DNA of 31,959 nt, taken from Alphaproteobacteria bacterium. GTDB lineage: Bacteria; Pseudomonadota; Alphaproteobacteria; Micropepsales; Micropepsaceae. A model generated the notes under the pieces. It was given only the letters and a program-made list of their open reading frames with translations, searched no databases and was not told the DNA's origin. Position 1 is the stretch's first letter. Each line of letters begins with the position of its first letter. The position numbers were made by a program, and so were the translations under genes. Shown here piece by piece: positions 1 through 8,048 of this stretch. The stretch covers positions 1-31,959 of the forward strand of contig JAICVV010000001.1 in assembly GCA_025935155.1 (NCBI GenBank), read 5' to 3'.

Positions 1-227
1 CCGTAGCGCAGCAGGTACCGGGCAATCCGATAGGCCAGCGTCGCCTTGCCGGTGCCGGCCGGCCCGGTAATCAGCCAGGCTTGCGGCGGCCGCCCGGAAC
101 GGATGGCGCGCGCCGCGCGTGTCAGCGCTTCCTCGTGGCCCGCGAGACGAAAGGTTTCGCGCGGATGCGGGAATCCTTCGAGCCGATCGGTCTCTTCGAT
201 ATCTTCGCTGCGCGCGCGTTTCGCCAT
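1..227 (-). CDS. holB: DNA polymerase III subunit delta', N-terminal part (cut by window edge)
   Basis: Seventy-five codons are visible from an ATG at 227 and read off the left end of the window. Delta' is a clamp-loader subunit that helps load the beta sliding clamp during replication. The visible part has a Walker A-like loop GPAGTGKAT preceded by PPQAWLITG, which is typical of the delta'/DnaX AAA+ fold. It begins two bases after the tmk stop codon, and tmk-holB adjacency is very common in bacteria, so the assignment rests on both motif and context. Only the N-terminus can be judged; zinc-binding and C-terminal domains lie outside. Confidence 0.85.
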   Translation of the reverse strand, partial: MAKRARSEDIEETDRLEGFPHPRETFRLAGHEEALTRAARAIRSGRPPQAWLITGPAGTGKATLAYRIARYLLRY

Positions 228-229
228 GG

Positions 230-868
230 CTACAGCTTAAACCGCGCACCGACGGCATTCCAGATTTGTTGCGCCACGTCGTCCGGCGGCGCGCTGGTAT
301 CGATCAGAACGCAGCGTTGGGGCTCACGTTGCGCGAGCTCCCGAAAGTAGCTGCGCAGACGCTCATGAAAGGTGCGATCGAACTTTTCGAAACGATCTTC
401 GGCGTGATGCCGCGAACCGATGCGGTTCATCGCCTCATCAACCGGAACATCGAGAATCAGCGTGAAGTCGGGACGGAACCCGCCTGTAGAAACGTGCTCG
501 ATTTCCCGGATGGTGTCGTAACCCATGCCGCGGCCCGCTCCCTGATAGGCGAAAGTGGAGTCGGTGAAGCGGTCGCAGATCACCCACTTTCCGGCATTCA
601 AGGCCGGCCGGATGGTGTGCGCCACATGATCGGCGCGCGCGGCGAACATCAGCAGGGTTTCGACCAGCGGACCCCAGCGCCCAGGCTCGCCTTCCACCAG
701 CAGCGTACGGATGCTCTCCGCGCCTTGCGAGCCGCCGGGCTCGCGCGTGACGCTGTTATCAATGCCATGCGAGGCCAGCGCCTGCGATAGCCGCTGCACG
801 TGCGTTGATTTCCCCGCGCCCTCCCCACCTTCGAGCGTGATGAAGCGGGGGGGAGAACGCACATTCAT
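230..868 (-). CDS. tmk: Thymidylate kinase
   Basis: 212 residues, the normal length for dTMP kinase, which phosphorylates dTMP to dTDP in the dTTP pathway. The P-loop GGEGAGKST is at residues 14-22. A DRF motif followed by TFAYQGAGRGM lies near residues 95-115 and matches the nucleoside-binding DR(Y/F)xxSxxAYQ region of the family. The start codon overlaps the stop of the upstream carboxypeptidase gene as ATGA, and holB follows two bases after the stop, so the three genes are probably co-transcribed and translationally coupled. Confidence 0.96.
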   Translation of the reverse strand: MNVRSPPRFITLEGGEGAGKSTHVQRLSQALASHGIDNSVTREPGGSQGAESIRTLLVEGEPGRWGPLVETLLMFAARADHVAHTIRPALNAGKWVICDRFTDSTFAYQGAGRGMGYDTIREIEHVSTGGFRPDFTLILDVPVDEAMNRIGSRHHAEDRFEKFDRTFHERLRSYFRELAQREPQRCVLIDTSAPPDDVAQQIWNAVGARFKL

Positions 869-2055
869 TTTCGCCCGGCGATCAGCGCGTGCAGGCCCGT
901 GAAAATGCGGCTGATGAATCCGGCGGCGCCGACATCGGTTGCGGCATAGAGTGGCACATTCAGGTCCGGCGCATTCGGCGCCGTCATTTTCAATGTGCCG
1001 ATGCGCTGGCCCTTGCTGACGGGTGCTTTTACGGGGCCATCGTAATTCACAGTGACTTTCATGCCGGCGCGGGCTTCCGGCGTGAGCGTGACGGCAAGCG
1101 GCTTTCCTGTCGTCAGCGGAACCGTGCCGCGATCGCCCTGCCAGACCTGCGCTTCTGCAACCGTGTCGGTGGGCGAAAACAGTTTGTATTGCCGGAACTC
1201 GCGAAACGCGAGGCCCAGAATGCGCGCCGCTTCATCAGCGCGGCGCTGCTCGGCGAACCAGTCCTTCGATTTGCTGTCGCGTTTGGCAAGATCGGGATAG
1301 CGCAAGCCGTTCAGCACGAGAATAAGGCGGCGGCCGTTCTGCACGGCGGAAACCGTGATGCCGTAGCCGGAGGATTCCAGATGTCCAGTTTTCAGCCCAT
1401 CGGCGCCAGGGAATTTCTCCAGCACCAGATTGCGGTTGTGCTGGTGGATGTTGCTCCACACGAAGTCCCGTTCGCTGAAATAATGGTAGTATTCGGGGTA
1501 ATCCTTGATCAGATGGCGCGCCAGTTTCGCCAGATCGAACACCGACATGAGCTGGCCCGGCGGCTGATCGAGGCCGTTTGGATTCACAAAGTGCGATTGC
1601 GTCAGGCCGATCTGCTTCGCGCGCGCGTTCATCATGGCGACAAAGTTCTCGACCGTACCGCCCAGTCCCTCCGCGATCACGATACAGGCGTCGTTGCCCG
1701 ACATAATGATCACGCAGCGAATGAGATTTTCCACGGAAATCTTCCCGCCGATATTGACGAAGCATTCGGAGCCGGATCGCTCCCGCCAGGCACGTTCCGA
1801 TACCGGGAACGTGTCCGTCAGCTTCACGCGATGGTCCTTCAGCCGCTGAAACAGCAGCTCGAGCGTCATCAGCTTGCTCATGGAAGCGGGTGGCACCGCC
1901 ACATAGGCATCCTTGGCCCACAGCACCTGGCCCGTGTCTGCATCCATGATGATGGCGTGTTCGGCAGAAGTCTGGACGGCTTCAGCCATGGCGGGCGAGA
2001 CAGAAACCAGCGAAGCGAAAAAAAGAAGAACGGCTGCAAGGCGAAAACGCCGCAT
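865..2055 (-). CDS. D-alanyl-D-alanine carboxypeptidase (low-molecular-mass PBP, DacA/DacC type)
   Basis: 396 residues from the ATG at 2055. I chose this start because it opens directly with a signal peptide (MRRFRLAAVLLFF... ending AMA-EA near residue 25) and lies 25 bases after the rlpA stop; an upstream in-frame ATG at 2118 would run into rlpA. All three penicillin-binding motifs are present: SMSK (S58-K61, nucleophile serine), SGN (119-121) and KTG (222-224). The enzyme trims the terminal D-Ala from peptidoglycan pentapeptides in the periplasm. A C-terminal beta-rich domain (about 290-375) and a terminal hydrophobic/amphipathic tail fit the PBP5/6 layout. The gene is coupled to tmk by a four-base overlap. 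Confidence 0.95.
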   Translation of the reverse strand: MRRFRLAAVLLFFASLVSVSPAMAEAVQTSAEHAIIMDADTGQVLWAKDAYVAVPPASMSKLMTLELLFQRLKDHRVKLTDTFPVSERAWRERSGSECFVNIGGKISVENLIRCVIIMSGNDACIVIAEGLGGTVENFVAMMNARAKQIGLTQSHFVNPNGLDQPPGQLMSVFDLAKLARHLIKDYPEYYHYFSERDFVWSNIHQHNRNLVLEKFPGADGLKTGHLESSGYGITVSAVQNGRRLILVLNGLRYPDLAKRDSKSKDWFAEQRRADEAARILGLAFREFRQYKLFSPTDTVAEAQVWQGDRGTVPLTTGKPLAVTLTPEARAGMKVTVNYDGPVKAPVSKGQRIGTLKMTAPNAPDLNVPLYAATDVGAAGFISRIFTGLHALIAGRK

Positions 2056-2080
2056 CGGGAGAACTCCAGCGAAACTGATT

Positions 2081-3028
2081 CTATTGGTCGACGACGATCC
2101 TGGCGCCGTTATTACCAAGCTCGCTCAGCCGCGCCAACGCGGCATTTGCGGTCTCCAGGTCGTCGTATGGGCCGGAACGGACGCGGTAAAGTTCCCTGCC
2201 CTGCCGTTCGGACGCAGAAATAAAGAGATCGCTGGCCGGACCGAGATTTTCCCTCAGCCGCTCGGCGTTTTCCCGCGACGCAAAGGTGCCAGCCTGGACG
2301 TAGAGATGTGCCGTGTCGGGAACTTGAGCCCGATCATCCGGTTCGGCAGCATCCGCCATTTCGCCGGCGCCGGGCAGCGGCTGCGCTGCCGGAGAAGGCG
2401 GAGCACTCCGTGGAAGGCGCGCAGGCCGCGGGACAACTCTCGGCCTGTTTGCGTTCAGCGCCGCAGCCTGAACCGCTGCCGCGGGCGCCGCGCGCGCATT
2501 GCCGGCAAGCGCCGTCCCCAGTTCATCGGCAGGCGTAGGCTGATCGGAGCGGCCCAGATAGGTGACGCGCACCTTCGCGGTACCCTTGGCATAGAAGCCC
2601 AGCAGCTCGGCAGCGTGCTTAGACACATCGATGATGCGGCCGTTCGCAAACGGTCCGCGATCATTCACGCGCAGGACCAGCGACTTGCCGTTTTCCAGAT
2701 TTGTGACGCGCACATTGACCGGCATCGGCAACGTGCGATGTGCCGCCGTCAGCCCTTCGCCGTCGTAGATTTCGCCGTCGGCCGTTTGCTTGCCGTAGAA
2801 CGTCGGGCCGTACCAGGACGCGACCCCAACTTCATCGTAGTCCGGCTGCTCGTGCGGATAGTACCAGTTGTCCCCGATTTGATAGGGCACGCCGACCCGG
2901 TAGGCGCCGCCATGCGCTGTGCTTCCAACGCTGGCGCCGGTCATGGGCGTTGAAGGTTCAGTTGCGCAACCGGCGGCGAACCCCGACAGCGCAGCCACGC
3001 TCAGCACTTTGCACGCGGTACGGATCAT
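2081..3028 (-). CDS. rlpA: RlpA-family septal ring lytic transglycosylase lipoprotein with SPOR domain
   Basis: 315 residues. The N-terminus is a lipoprotein signal with lipobox FAAGC, Cys21 being the predicted acylated residue. A double-psi beta-barrel RlpA domain spans about 66-160, with the conserved VASWYGP start and the NDRGPF motif at 122-127 containing the key Asp123. A linker rich in Ala and Pro (about 165-235) leads to a SPOR domain (240-315) beginning HLYVQAGTFAS, which binds denuded septal glycans. The family cleaves denuded peptidoglycan at the septum. It is the first gene of the leftward cluster with the carboxypeptidase, tmk and holB. No strong Shine-Dalgarno is obvious before the ATG. 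Confidence 0.93.
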   Translation of the reverse strand: MIRTACKVLSVAALSGFAAGCATEPSTPMTGASVGSTAHGGAYRVGVPYQIGDNWYYPHEQPDYDEVGVASWYGPTFYGKQTADGEIYDGEGLTAAHRTLPMPVNVRVTNLENGKSLVLRVNDRGPFANGRIIDVSKHAAELLGFYAKGTAKVRVTYLGRSDQPTPADELGTALAGNARAAPAAAVQAAALNANRPRVVPRPARLPRSAPPSPAAQPLPGAGEMADAAEPDDRAQVPDTAHLYVQAGTFASRENAERLRENLGPASDLFISASERQGRELYRVRSGPYDDLETANAALARLSELGNNGARIVVDQ

Positions 3029-3182
3029 CCCGGCCGTCCACAGTTTGGAGTGGCAGGCCCGCCCGACCTCCGGCCCCGCGGGAGAATCCTAGGGGCGCGC
3101 CCGGTTTACAAAACGTTAACGCGGGCATCAGCCCCCGTCCTGACAAGCGCCGCAACTGCTACAATCGAATCGCCGCCTGCAA

Positions 3183-4199
3183 CTAAAGATCCCGCGTGCC
3201 GACACTGTGCGACATGCATTCGAGCTGATGGCGGGCAAGGTTTCGCAGCAGCATGCCGAGGCGCGGTGCAGCCGCTTCGGAGGCTTCAATCAAGCCGTAG
3301 AACTGCATTCGATTCAGGTGCTGGATCAGGTCGAACGTCTCCTCCGCGTCCTGAACGCCTGCCTGCCGCATGAGCTTGTAGAACATTCCACGGGCAAACC
3401 TCGGATAATGTTTGTGCCCGAGAAGCACATGCGACAAGCCCAACCTTCCGTTCTCCATGGAAAGTTCAGGCCATCGCGGCGGCCCAAGCTGGGCATTGCG
3501 CGCCTTCTCAAGATCGCGATTGATGCGCAATGAACCAGACTTCCGCTCCAGCCCAAGAGGCATGCTCAGCGCAAACACCTCAGCGCCACTGGCGAAGCCC
3601 CAAGCCCCGAAAATGCCCAGCGGATCGGAATCGCTGTAGCGAACCAGAACCTCGTCTTCAAAGTGGCCGCCGAGTTCAAGCCGGTCGTCATAGAGTTGGT
3701 ACGAGGTCGCGTGGCCATGATTGGCGAGTTCAATGATCGGCATTACCCGCGTCTCGCCCTTGAAACCTATGGTGCGGGAGCCGAGGAAGCGTTCCTGAAC
3801 TGCCGCGGGCGCAAGCCCTGCGAACCATTGGCCAAGGCCGAACACATTTTCCAGCATCGCCCGTAGCTCCGGGGGCGCTTCCGCAAGCATCGCCAGCAGA
3901 TCTTCCGTATCGCCGCGGCCGGTACCCCAGGAGAAATCCCGCTCGTAATTTTCGAGGAATGCCCGCTCCCTTGCGGCCACGGGAGCTTCCGGCGCCACGC
4001 GAAATTCGCTGCTGGAGAATTGCACATACTTTTTTGGAAGCAGCAGGGATTCGGGAATGCAGATTCGGATTGGCTTCGATTTATCTATCGGGAATAATCC
4101 GCGGCCGAAGCGGCCCTCCGCCAACTTCACATTATCGGCGATGCCACCCAGGGCACGAAACTCATCGAGCATCTCATCCCATCGCGCATCCCCGGTCAT
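3183..4199 (-). CDS. SET-domain protein of the Rubisco-LSMT/SETD3-like class (copy 1)
   Basis: 338 residues, paralogous to the gene just upstream. Features matching LSMT/SETD-type SET domains are: FGRGLF at 31-36 followed by an IPESLLL strand (the split SET start, GRG contacting S-adenosylmethionine in the family); ELANHG (N160-H161-G162) corresponding to the NHS/NHC motif; and EVLVRYSDSD then AWGF (Y188, W200-F202), corresponding to E(Q/E)VxxxYG...SN...YGF. The Tyr of the final YGF motif is Trp here. The C-terminal third is helical and may be a substrate-binding domain. Family knowledge suggests protein lysine or histidine methylation; the substrate is unknown. The gene starts 9 bases after the upstream paralog, so the pair is probably an operon. 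The fold assignment is by motif reading only. Confidence 0.6.
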   Translation of the reverse strand: MTGDARWDEMLDEFRALGGIADNVKLAEGRFGRGLFPIDKSKPIRICIPESLLLPKKYVQFSSSEFRVAPEAPVAARERAFLENYERDFSWGTGRGDTEDLLAMLAEAPPELRAMLENVFGLGQWFAGLAPAAVQERFLGSRTIGFKGETRVMPIIELANHGHATSYQLYDDRLELGGHFEDEVLVRYSDSDPLGIFGAWGFASGAEVFALSMPLGLERKSGSLRINRDLEKARNAQLGPPRWPELSMENGRLGLSHVLLGHKHYPRFARGMFYKLMRQAGVQDAEETFDLIQHLNRMQFYGLIEASEAAAPRLGMLLRNLARHQLECMSHSVGTRDL

Positions 4200-4208
4200 G
4201 GCCTGTCC

Positions 4209-5228
4209 TCAAAGCCCTCGAACGCCGAAACAGAAAGACATCGCCCGCAACTGATGGCGAGCCATAGCACGCAAGGTTCGCGCGATGGCGAGATCGAAGC
4301 CCTCCAGCTCGTCAAGCAAGCTCAGGAACTGGAGCCTGTTGCAATGGTGTATGTGGTCGAACGCTTCTTCAAATCCCTGATGTCCGCCTTCCCGCATCAG
4401 CTGGTAAAATATGCCCTTGGGCAAGCGGGGAAATTGAATGTTGCCCAACAAAACGAAGGTCAATTGCACGGGATCGCGATTGCGCTTCACCTCGGGAATC
4501 CAGTTCCGCTTTGAAGTCACACGCGCGTTGAACGCTTGTCCCACTTCCAGACGCTCTTTGCCCAGCGTCCCCTCGAGAGGAAGGCTGAAAGCGACCGGGC
4601 GTTCGGTGGCAAATCCCCACGACAGAAAGTAGTCGAAGGAATCCACATCGGAGTATTGAACCAGGACCTCGCCCGTGAAGTTTCCGCGCAATCCCACCGC
4701 CTGCGAAAGATCGTATCTCACTCCGCCCCCGTGGTTCACCATTTCCACGATGGGCATCACCACCGACTTGTTCTGGTACGTAATCGACCGCATCTGGAAA
4801 AACCGCTGCTGGATCAATTCATCGTCCGGTTCATGGAACAAGTGTCCCAGCCCGTACCGGGTTCGCAGCGTCTCTCTCATTTCCGGCGGAAGTGCGCTCG
4901 CCGCTTCGAACATGCGATTGACTTCGTCACCGCCCCCACCGCCCCATCCGAACTGGTCCTGATATCGATTGAGCCAGGTCCGCTCCCGGTCACCTACAGC
5001 GGCAGCTGGGCCGACCCGCGGCACGCCGTTCACGAAGATCATGTGGCTGGCTTCAACCAGCAGATTGTGCGGAATTTGGATGGCGACAGGCCTGGACGGA
5101 TCGGCCGGAAAAATGCCGCGGCCGAATTGGCCCTGGCCCACGCAAATGTTCTCGGCCGTTCCTCCGAGCGCGCGAAATTCCTCAAGCAGATCGTCCCAAG
5201 CAGTCAAAAGGGGCACCTTTTCGTTCAT
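4209..5228 (-). CDS. SET-domain protein of the Rubisco-LSMT/SETD3-like class (copy 2)
   Basis: 339 residues from ATG 5228, chosen because it aligns with the paralog's N-terminus; in-frame ATGs at 5243 and 5267 are alternatives, and none has a convincing Shine-Dalgarno. It carries the same motif series: FGRGIF (35-40) then IPHNLLV; EMVNHG with N165-H166; EVLVQYSDVDSFDYFLSWGF with Y192 and W204-F206. Both copies share the leading D-(D/E)-x-L-(D/E)-EFRALGG stretch and the C-terminal pattern of MFYKLMR/IFYQLMR, a Phe/Asp-rich helix, LNRMQF/CNRLQF and ARHQL. They are clear tandem duplicates that have since diverged. The likely role is protein methylation; the target is unknown. The gene lies immediately outside the integrated element. 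Confidence 0.6.
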   Translation of the reverse strand: MNEKVPLLTAWDDLLEEFRALGGTAENICVGQGQFGRGIFPADPSRPVAIQIPHNLLVEASHMIFVNGVPRVGPAAAVGDRERTWLNRYQDQFGWGGGGGDEVNRMFEAASALPPEMRETLRTRYGLGHLFHEPDDELIQQRFFQMRSITYQNKSVVMPIVEMVNHGGGVRYDLSQAVGLRGNFTGEVLVQYSDVDSFDYFLSWGFATERPVAFSLPLEGTLGKERLEVGQAFNARVTSKRNWIPEVKRNRDPVQLTFVLLGNIQFPRLPKGIFYQLMREGGHQGFEEAFDHIHHCNRLQFLSLLDELEGFDLAIARTLRAMARHQLRAMSFCFGVRGL

Positions 5229-5371
5229 CCGCGTGGCCGCCATCCACCGGAAGCAAGAGCATCGCAAACTCAGCCGCGCGCGTCACGCCCGCAGGAGTAC
5301 TCCGCTTATTGGAGGCGCAGGATTGCGCAGGTTGCAGCCGGAAAGCCCGGAAAGTATCTGATTTCCGGCAA

Positions 5372-5461
5372 GGATGGGTGGCCGAGCGGTTGAAGGCACC
5401 GGTCTTGAAAACCGGCAGGCCCGCAAGGGTCTCGTGGGTTCGAATCCCACCCCATCCGCCA
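5372..5461 (+). tRNA. tRNA-Ser (anticodon TGA), CCA encoded
   Basis: The acceptor stem GGATGGG (5372-5378) pairs with CCCATCC (5451-5457), with discriminator G5458 and genomic CCA at 5459-5461. The anticodon stem CCGGT/ACCGG (5399-5403/5411-5415) closes a seven-base loop CTTGAAA with anticodon TGA at 5406-5408. A long variable arm (about 5416-5433) and a T arm containing GTTCGAATC fit a class II serine tRNA. The 3' end is the insertion site of the downstream element, which leaves the tRNA intact. Confidence 0.97.
5448..5461 (+). repeat. attL core (tRNA-Ser 3' end)
   Basis: CACCCCATCCGCCA, the last 14 bases of the tRNA gene including CCA, is identical to 23674-23687. The identity stops abruptly on both sides. 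It fits the usual core position for integrases that use tRNA 3' ends. Confidence 0.8.
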
Positions 5462-5558
5462 GCAACATTATTTCGCACGCTCTCTCACTCTCTCACAACC
5501 TCGCAAAATGCTAGGCCAACTCTGGCATCCATCGCGTCTTACTCGCGCACATTCTCTC

Positions 5559-5587
5559 TTGACCTATCAGGCAATCGCAACCATGTT
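5559..5587 (+). promoter_or_regulatory. Possible integrase promoter
   Basis: TTGACC (5559-5564) could be a -35 box, 17 bases before a poor -10 candidate CATGTT (5582-5587). Only the -35 resembles consensus, so this is weak. The site lies beside the paired TGTGGGA motifs, which would let the integrase repress its own gene. The rest of 5462-5640 holds no gene. Confidence 0.25.
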
Positions 5588-5606
5588 TGTGGGAACATCT
5601 GTGGGA
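5588..5606 (+). repeat. Left paired TGTGGGA motifs, putative integrase arm sites
   Basis: TGTGGGA occurs at 5588-5594 and 5600-5606, 12 bases apart start to start. The right end of the element has TGTGGGT and TGTGGGA in the same orientation with the same 12-base spacing (23582-23600). Short direct repeats placed inside both ends of a tRNA-targeted element fit arm-type recombinase or excisionase binding sites; the function is inferred. Confidence 0.5.
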
Positions 5607-5640
5607 CCATAGTTCGGTGGATGCCATCGGGAGGACAGCA

Positions 5641-6879
5641 ATGGGGCGCAGCATCGAACGCCTGAAGGCGCTGACGGTAGAGCGGTCACTGAAAAAGCCG
5701 GGCATGTATTGCGACGGTGGCGGGCTATGGCTGTGCGTGTCGTCGCCGTCGGCCGCCTCGTGGGTGTTCCGCTATCAGCTTCAAGGCAAGGCGCGCGAAA
5801 TGGGCCTTGGATCGGCGCGCGATATCACGCTTCAGGAGGCCCGCACGGCCGCAGCAGCGGCTCGCAAGGTGAAGGCGATGGGATGCGACCCATTGCAGGA
5901 GCGCGAGCGTATCGCTGCCGAAAGACGCGCTGAGGCCGCTCGTGCGATCACATTCCGGCAGGGCGCGGAAGCCTACATTGAAGCGCATCGCGCCGGCTGG
6001 AAGAACGCGAAGCACGCGGCCCAATGGAGCGCCACACTGGCCGCCTATGCCTATCCGACAATCGGGACATTGCCGGTCGCGGCGGTAGACGTTTCGCTTG
6101 TCCACAAGGTGCTGCAACCGATTTGGACAACAAAGCCGGAAACCGCGAGCCGCCTGCGGGGACGCATTGAGTCGATCCTCGATTGGGCAACGACCCGCGG
6201 TTATCGGACTGGCGAGAACCCGGCGCGCTGGCGCGGGCATCTGGAAAACCTCTTTCCGCGCCGCTCCAAGGTCCGCAAAGTCGAACATCACGCCGCGCTA
6301 CCCTACGCCGATATTCCCGCCTTCATGGAGGATTTGCAGAAGCAACCCGGCGAAGGCGCCCGTGCACTTCGCTTCGCGATCCTGACGGCAGCGCGTACCG
6401 GCGAGGTGATCGGCGCAAAATGGCAGGAGATCGATTCTAAGGCCCGTGTGTGGACGGTACCAGGCGAACGTATGAAGGCCGGTCGCGAGCATCGTGTGCC
6501 GCTCTCTACGGCCGCTATGGCCGAAATCGAGGAAACGGGCGAAGCACAAGCCTATCTGTTCAAGGGCGCGAAGAAGGACCGCCCGCTGAGCAACATGGCG
6601 ATGCTCGCCACACTGCGGCGCATGGACCGGGACGATCTGACGGCGCACGGCTTCCGCAGCTCGTTCCGCGATTGGGCGGCCGAGCAGACCAGTTTCCCGA
6701 GCGAGGTTGCAGAGGCCGCCCTTGCCCATGTCGTGGGCGATAAGGTGGAGGCCGCCTATCGCCGCGGCGATCTCTTCGAGAAGCGCAAGGCGCTCATGGA
6801 AGCGTGGGCGCGGTATTGCACGACGCCTGAGCAGACTGCGGACGTTGTGCCGCTTCGCCGCGAGGCTGCATTCGCTTAG
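5641..6879 (+). CDS. int: P4-type tyrosine recombinase / integrase
   Basis: 412 residues from ATG 5641, which has a strong GGGAGG eight bases upstream; an upstream in-frame ATG at 5587 lacks this. The N-terminal arm-binding domain (about 1-95, with GLWLCVSSPSAASWVFRY) is of the DUF4102 type. A SAM-like core-binding region covers about 105-200, then the catalytic domain. Catalytic residues readable by alignment to the family are R252 (TAARTGE), H336-x-x-R339 (HGFR), H363 (LAHVVGD) and the nucleophile Y373 (AAYRRGD). The enzyme integrates and excises the element at the tRNA-Ser 3' end, which lies 180 bases upstream. The catalytic set is complete, so the element may still be mobile. Confidence 0.96.
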   Translation: MGRSIERLKALTVERSLKKPGMYCDGGGLWLCVSSPSAASWVFRYQLQGKAREMGLGSARDITLQEARTAAAAARKVKAMGCDPLQERERIAAERRAEAARAITFRQGAEAYIEAHRAGWKNAKHAAQWSATLAAYAYPTIGTLPVAAVDVSLVHKVLQPIWTTKPETASRLRGRIESILDWATTRGYRTGENPARWRGHLENLFPRRSKVRKVEHHAALPYADIPAFMEDLQKQPGEGARALRFAILTAARTGEVIGAKWQEIDSKARVWTVPGERMKAGREHRVPLSTAAMAEIEETGEAQAYLFKGAKKDRPLSNMAMLATLRRMDRDDLTAHGFRSSFRDWAAEQTSFPSEVAEAALAHVVGDKVEAAYRRGDLFEKRKALMEAWARYCTTPEQTADVVPLRREAAFA

Positions 6880-6889
6880 GCTGCGATTC

Positions 6890-6946
6890 GCGCTGAGCTA
6901 GGGCGACGGCCCGAACGCTGGATCACACCGCCAGTCCGCTCAGCGC
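6890..6946. terminator. Possible hairpin after the integrase gene
   Basis: GCGCTGAGC (6890-6898) and GCTCAGCGC (6938-6946) are perfect 9-base inverted repeats. Between them GGGC (6901-6904) and GCCC (6909-6912) form a smaller stem. There is no T-run, so it is not a classic intrinsic terminator, but its place directly after the integrase stop suggests a transcription boundary. Confidence 0.35.
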
Positions 6947-6979
6947 ATCTTCCTTCGCGGTGTGGGCACGAGGTGTGCG

Positions 6980-7714
6980 ATGCGCAGGAAATCTGCGGCT
7001 CGAAAGCCGGCCAAGCGACAACAGCGCAAACGGGCCGAGTTGCTCACTGCCCCGGCATTTTGCTTCTTGCATCTCAATCAAGCCGACAAGGCTAAACTGA
7101 GTGAATTGATCGCGGGTGACAACCTGGACGATCCGGCCTCCCTCGTTGAGCAGATCGAGGAAGCAGTACACGGTTATCTTCATCCTGAAGCCATCGTGCC
7201 TACCCGGACTCAGAGTGCCGAAATGGCGAGACTGTTCCAACAATTTGCCCTGCGCGCAAACAAGGATGCCGCCGCCGCTCTATTTGTCGCTTCTCGCCTG
7301 GATGTCGATTTTGGGAGCCCAGCGCAACTCGAAACGCTTGCGGACCGCGCCCGCATCCATGCCGAGCGATGGGAAAAGGCTGATCCAAGCACGCCCGATC
7401 CCGATCTCGACGGGTACGGCGATCTTCAGCAGAAATCGGCCAAGCCACTCGAAGACCGATCTGGCAATCGCTTTCTTGCTGTGGTCGCGGACGTTTGGGA
7501 AGGACACTCTGGCAGTCCGCCAAGCCGCGAGAAGCTTGCTGCTCTCGCCGGGGTTTGCTGGGCCGCAGTTGGGCGCCCTTACACGATAGGCGCGTTGGAA
7601 AGCCGAGCAAGGCGAGTGCTTGCAGACCCCGACAAATTCCGGCCACCAAGCGACACGGAATGCTTCCGGGAGCCAGAGAACGACTTAGAGCGAGCGCGCG
7701 CAAACCGGCTATAG
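6980..7714 (+). CDS. Hypothetical protein of the integrase-proximal module
   Basis: 244 residues from ATG 6980, preceded by GAGG at 6970-6973; a GTG at 6962 is an alternative. I do not recognise the family. The N-terminus is very basic (RRKSAARKPAKRQQRKR), suggesting nucleic acid contact. The rest is mainly helical, with an acidic linker near residues 140-155 and a C-terminal segment containing REKLAALAGVCWAAVGRPYTIGALESRARRVLAD. There is no signal peptide or membrane segment. It is transcribed with the downstream HTH gene but separated from it by 121 bases that hold a palindrome. Codon use resembles its neighbours, which supports a real gene. Confidence 0.65.
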   Translation: MRRKSAARKPAKRQQRKRAELLTAPAFCFLHLNQADKAKLSELIAGDNLDDPASLVEQIEEAVHGYLHPEAIVPTRTQSAEMARLFQQFALRANKDAAAALFVASRLDVDFGSPAQLETLADRARIHAERWEKADPSTPDPDLDGYGDLQQKSAKPLEDRSGNRFLAVVADVWEGHSGSPPSREKLAALAGVCWAAVGRPYTIGALESRARRVLADPDKFRPPSDTECFREPENDLERARANRL

Positions 7715-7793
7715 CACCCCCAAAAATCGCGCACTTATGGCCGTTGTCACGCAGCTGTGTTCGGCCAATCCTTTGCCTCGTTAGCGCACGCTG

Positions 7794-7818
7794 TCTCTGC
7801 GGGTCAGACCCACAGAGA
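7794..7818. promoter_or_regulatory. 25-base imperfect palindrome before the HTH gene (possible operator)
   Basis: TCTCTG (7794-7799) and GGGTC (7801-7805) mirror GACCC (7807-7811) and CAGAGA (7813-7818) around A7806, with a single C/A mismatch in each arm. It ends 17 bases before the HTH start codon. Dyad symmetry of this length upstream of a small DNA-binding protein suggests an autoregulatory operator; a small hairpin is the alternative. Confidence 0.4.
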
Positions 7819-7835
7819 AGGCCAAAGAGGCAAAA

Positions 7836-8048
7836 ATGAGCGAACCTGCACAAGCGATTCAACCGAGTGGCGATCAAAGCGCGCCACTACTCTGCACGGT
7901 CCGCGAGACTTGCCAAAAACTGCGCGTCTCCGAAGCCAGCGTGTATCGGTGGCTTGCGGACGGCACACTGGACTCGGTGAAGATCGGTAAGTCGCGGCGC
8001 ATCAAATACGCGTCGATTGTGCGCCTTGCCGAGAGCGGGGCGGCATGA
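7836..8048 (+). CDS. Excisionase-family / MerR-like helix-turn-helix protein
   Basis: 70 residues with a good ribosome site (AGAGG, about eight bases before the ATG). Residues about 22-66 follow the DNA-binding excisionase pattern: TVRETCQKLRVSEASVYRWLAD gives the helix-turn-helix, and GTLDSVKIGKSRRIKYASI gives the wing. Such proteins direct the integrase toward excision or control early transcription of mobile elements. The gene overlaps the next by ATGA and has a palindrome just upstream that could be its operator. I infer an Xis or regulator role from context and cannot tell the two apart. Confidence 0.8.
   Translation: MSEPAQAIQPSGDQSAPLLCTVRETCQKLRVSEASVYRWLADGTLDSVKIGKSRRIKYASIVRLAESGAA

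Noticed and set aside
889..2223. Long plus-strand open frame opposite the carboxypeptidase
   Set aside because: The opposite strand has all three penicillin-binding motifs; this frame is Arg-rich noise.
3183..5228. SET-domain genes as cargo of the integrated element
   Set aside because: They lie outside the left core repeat, on the other side of the intact tRNA gene.
5182..5478. Minus-strand open frame across the tRNA-Ser gene
   Set aside because: It runs through the antisense of a complete tRNA gene; not a protein gene.
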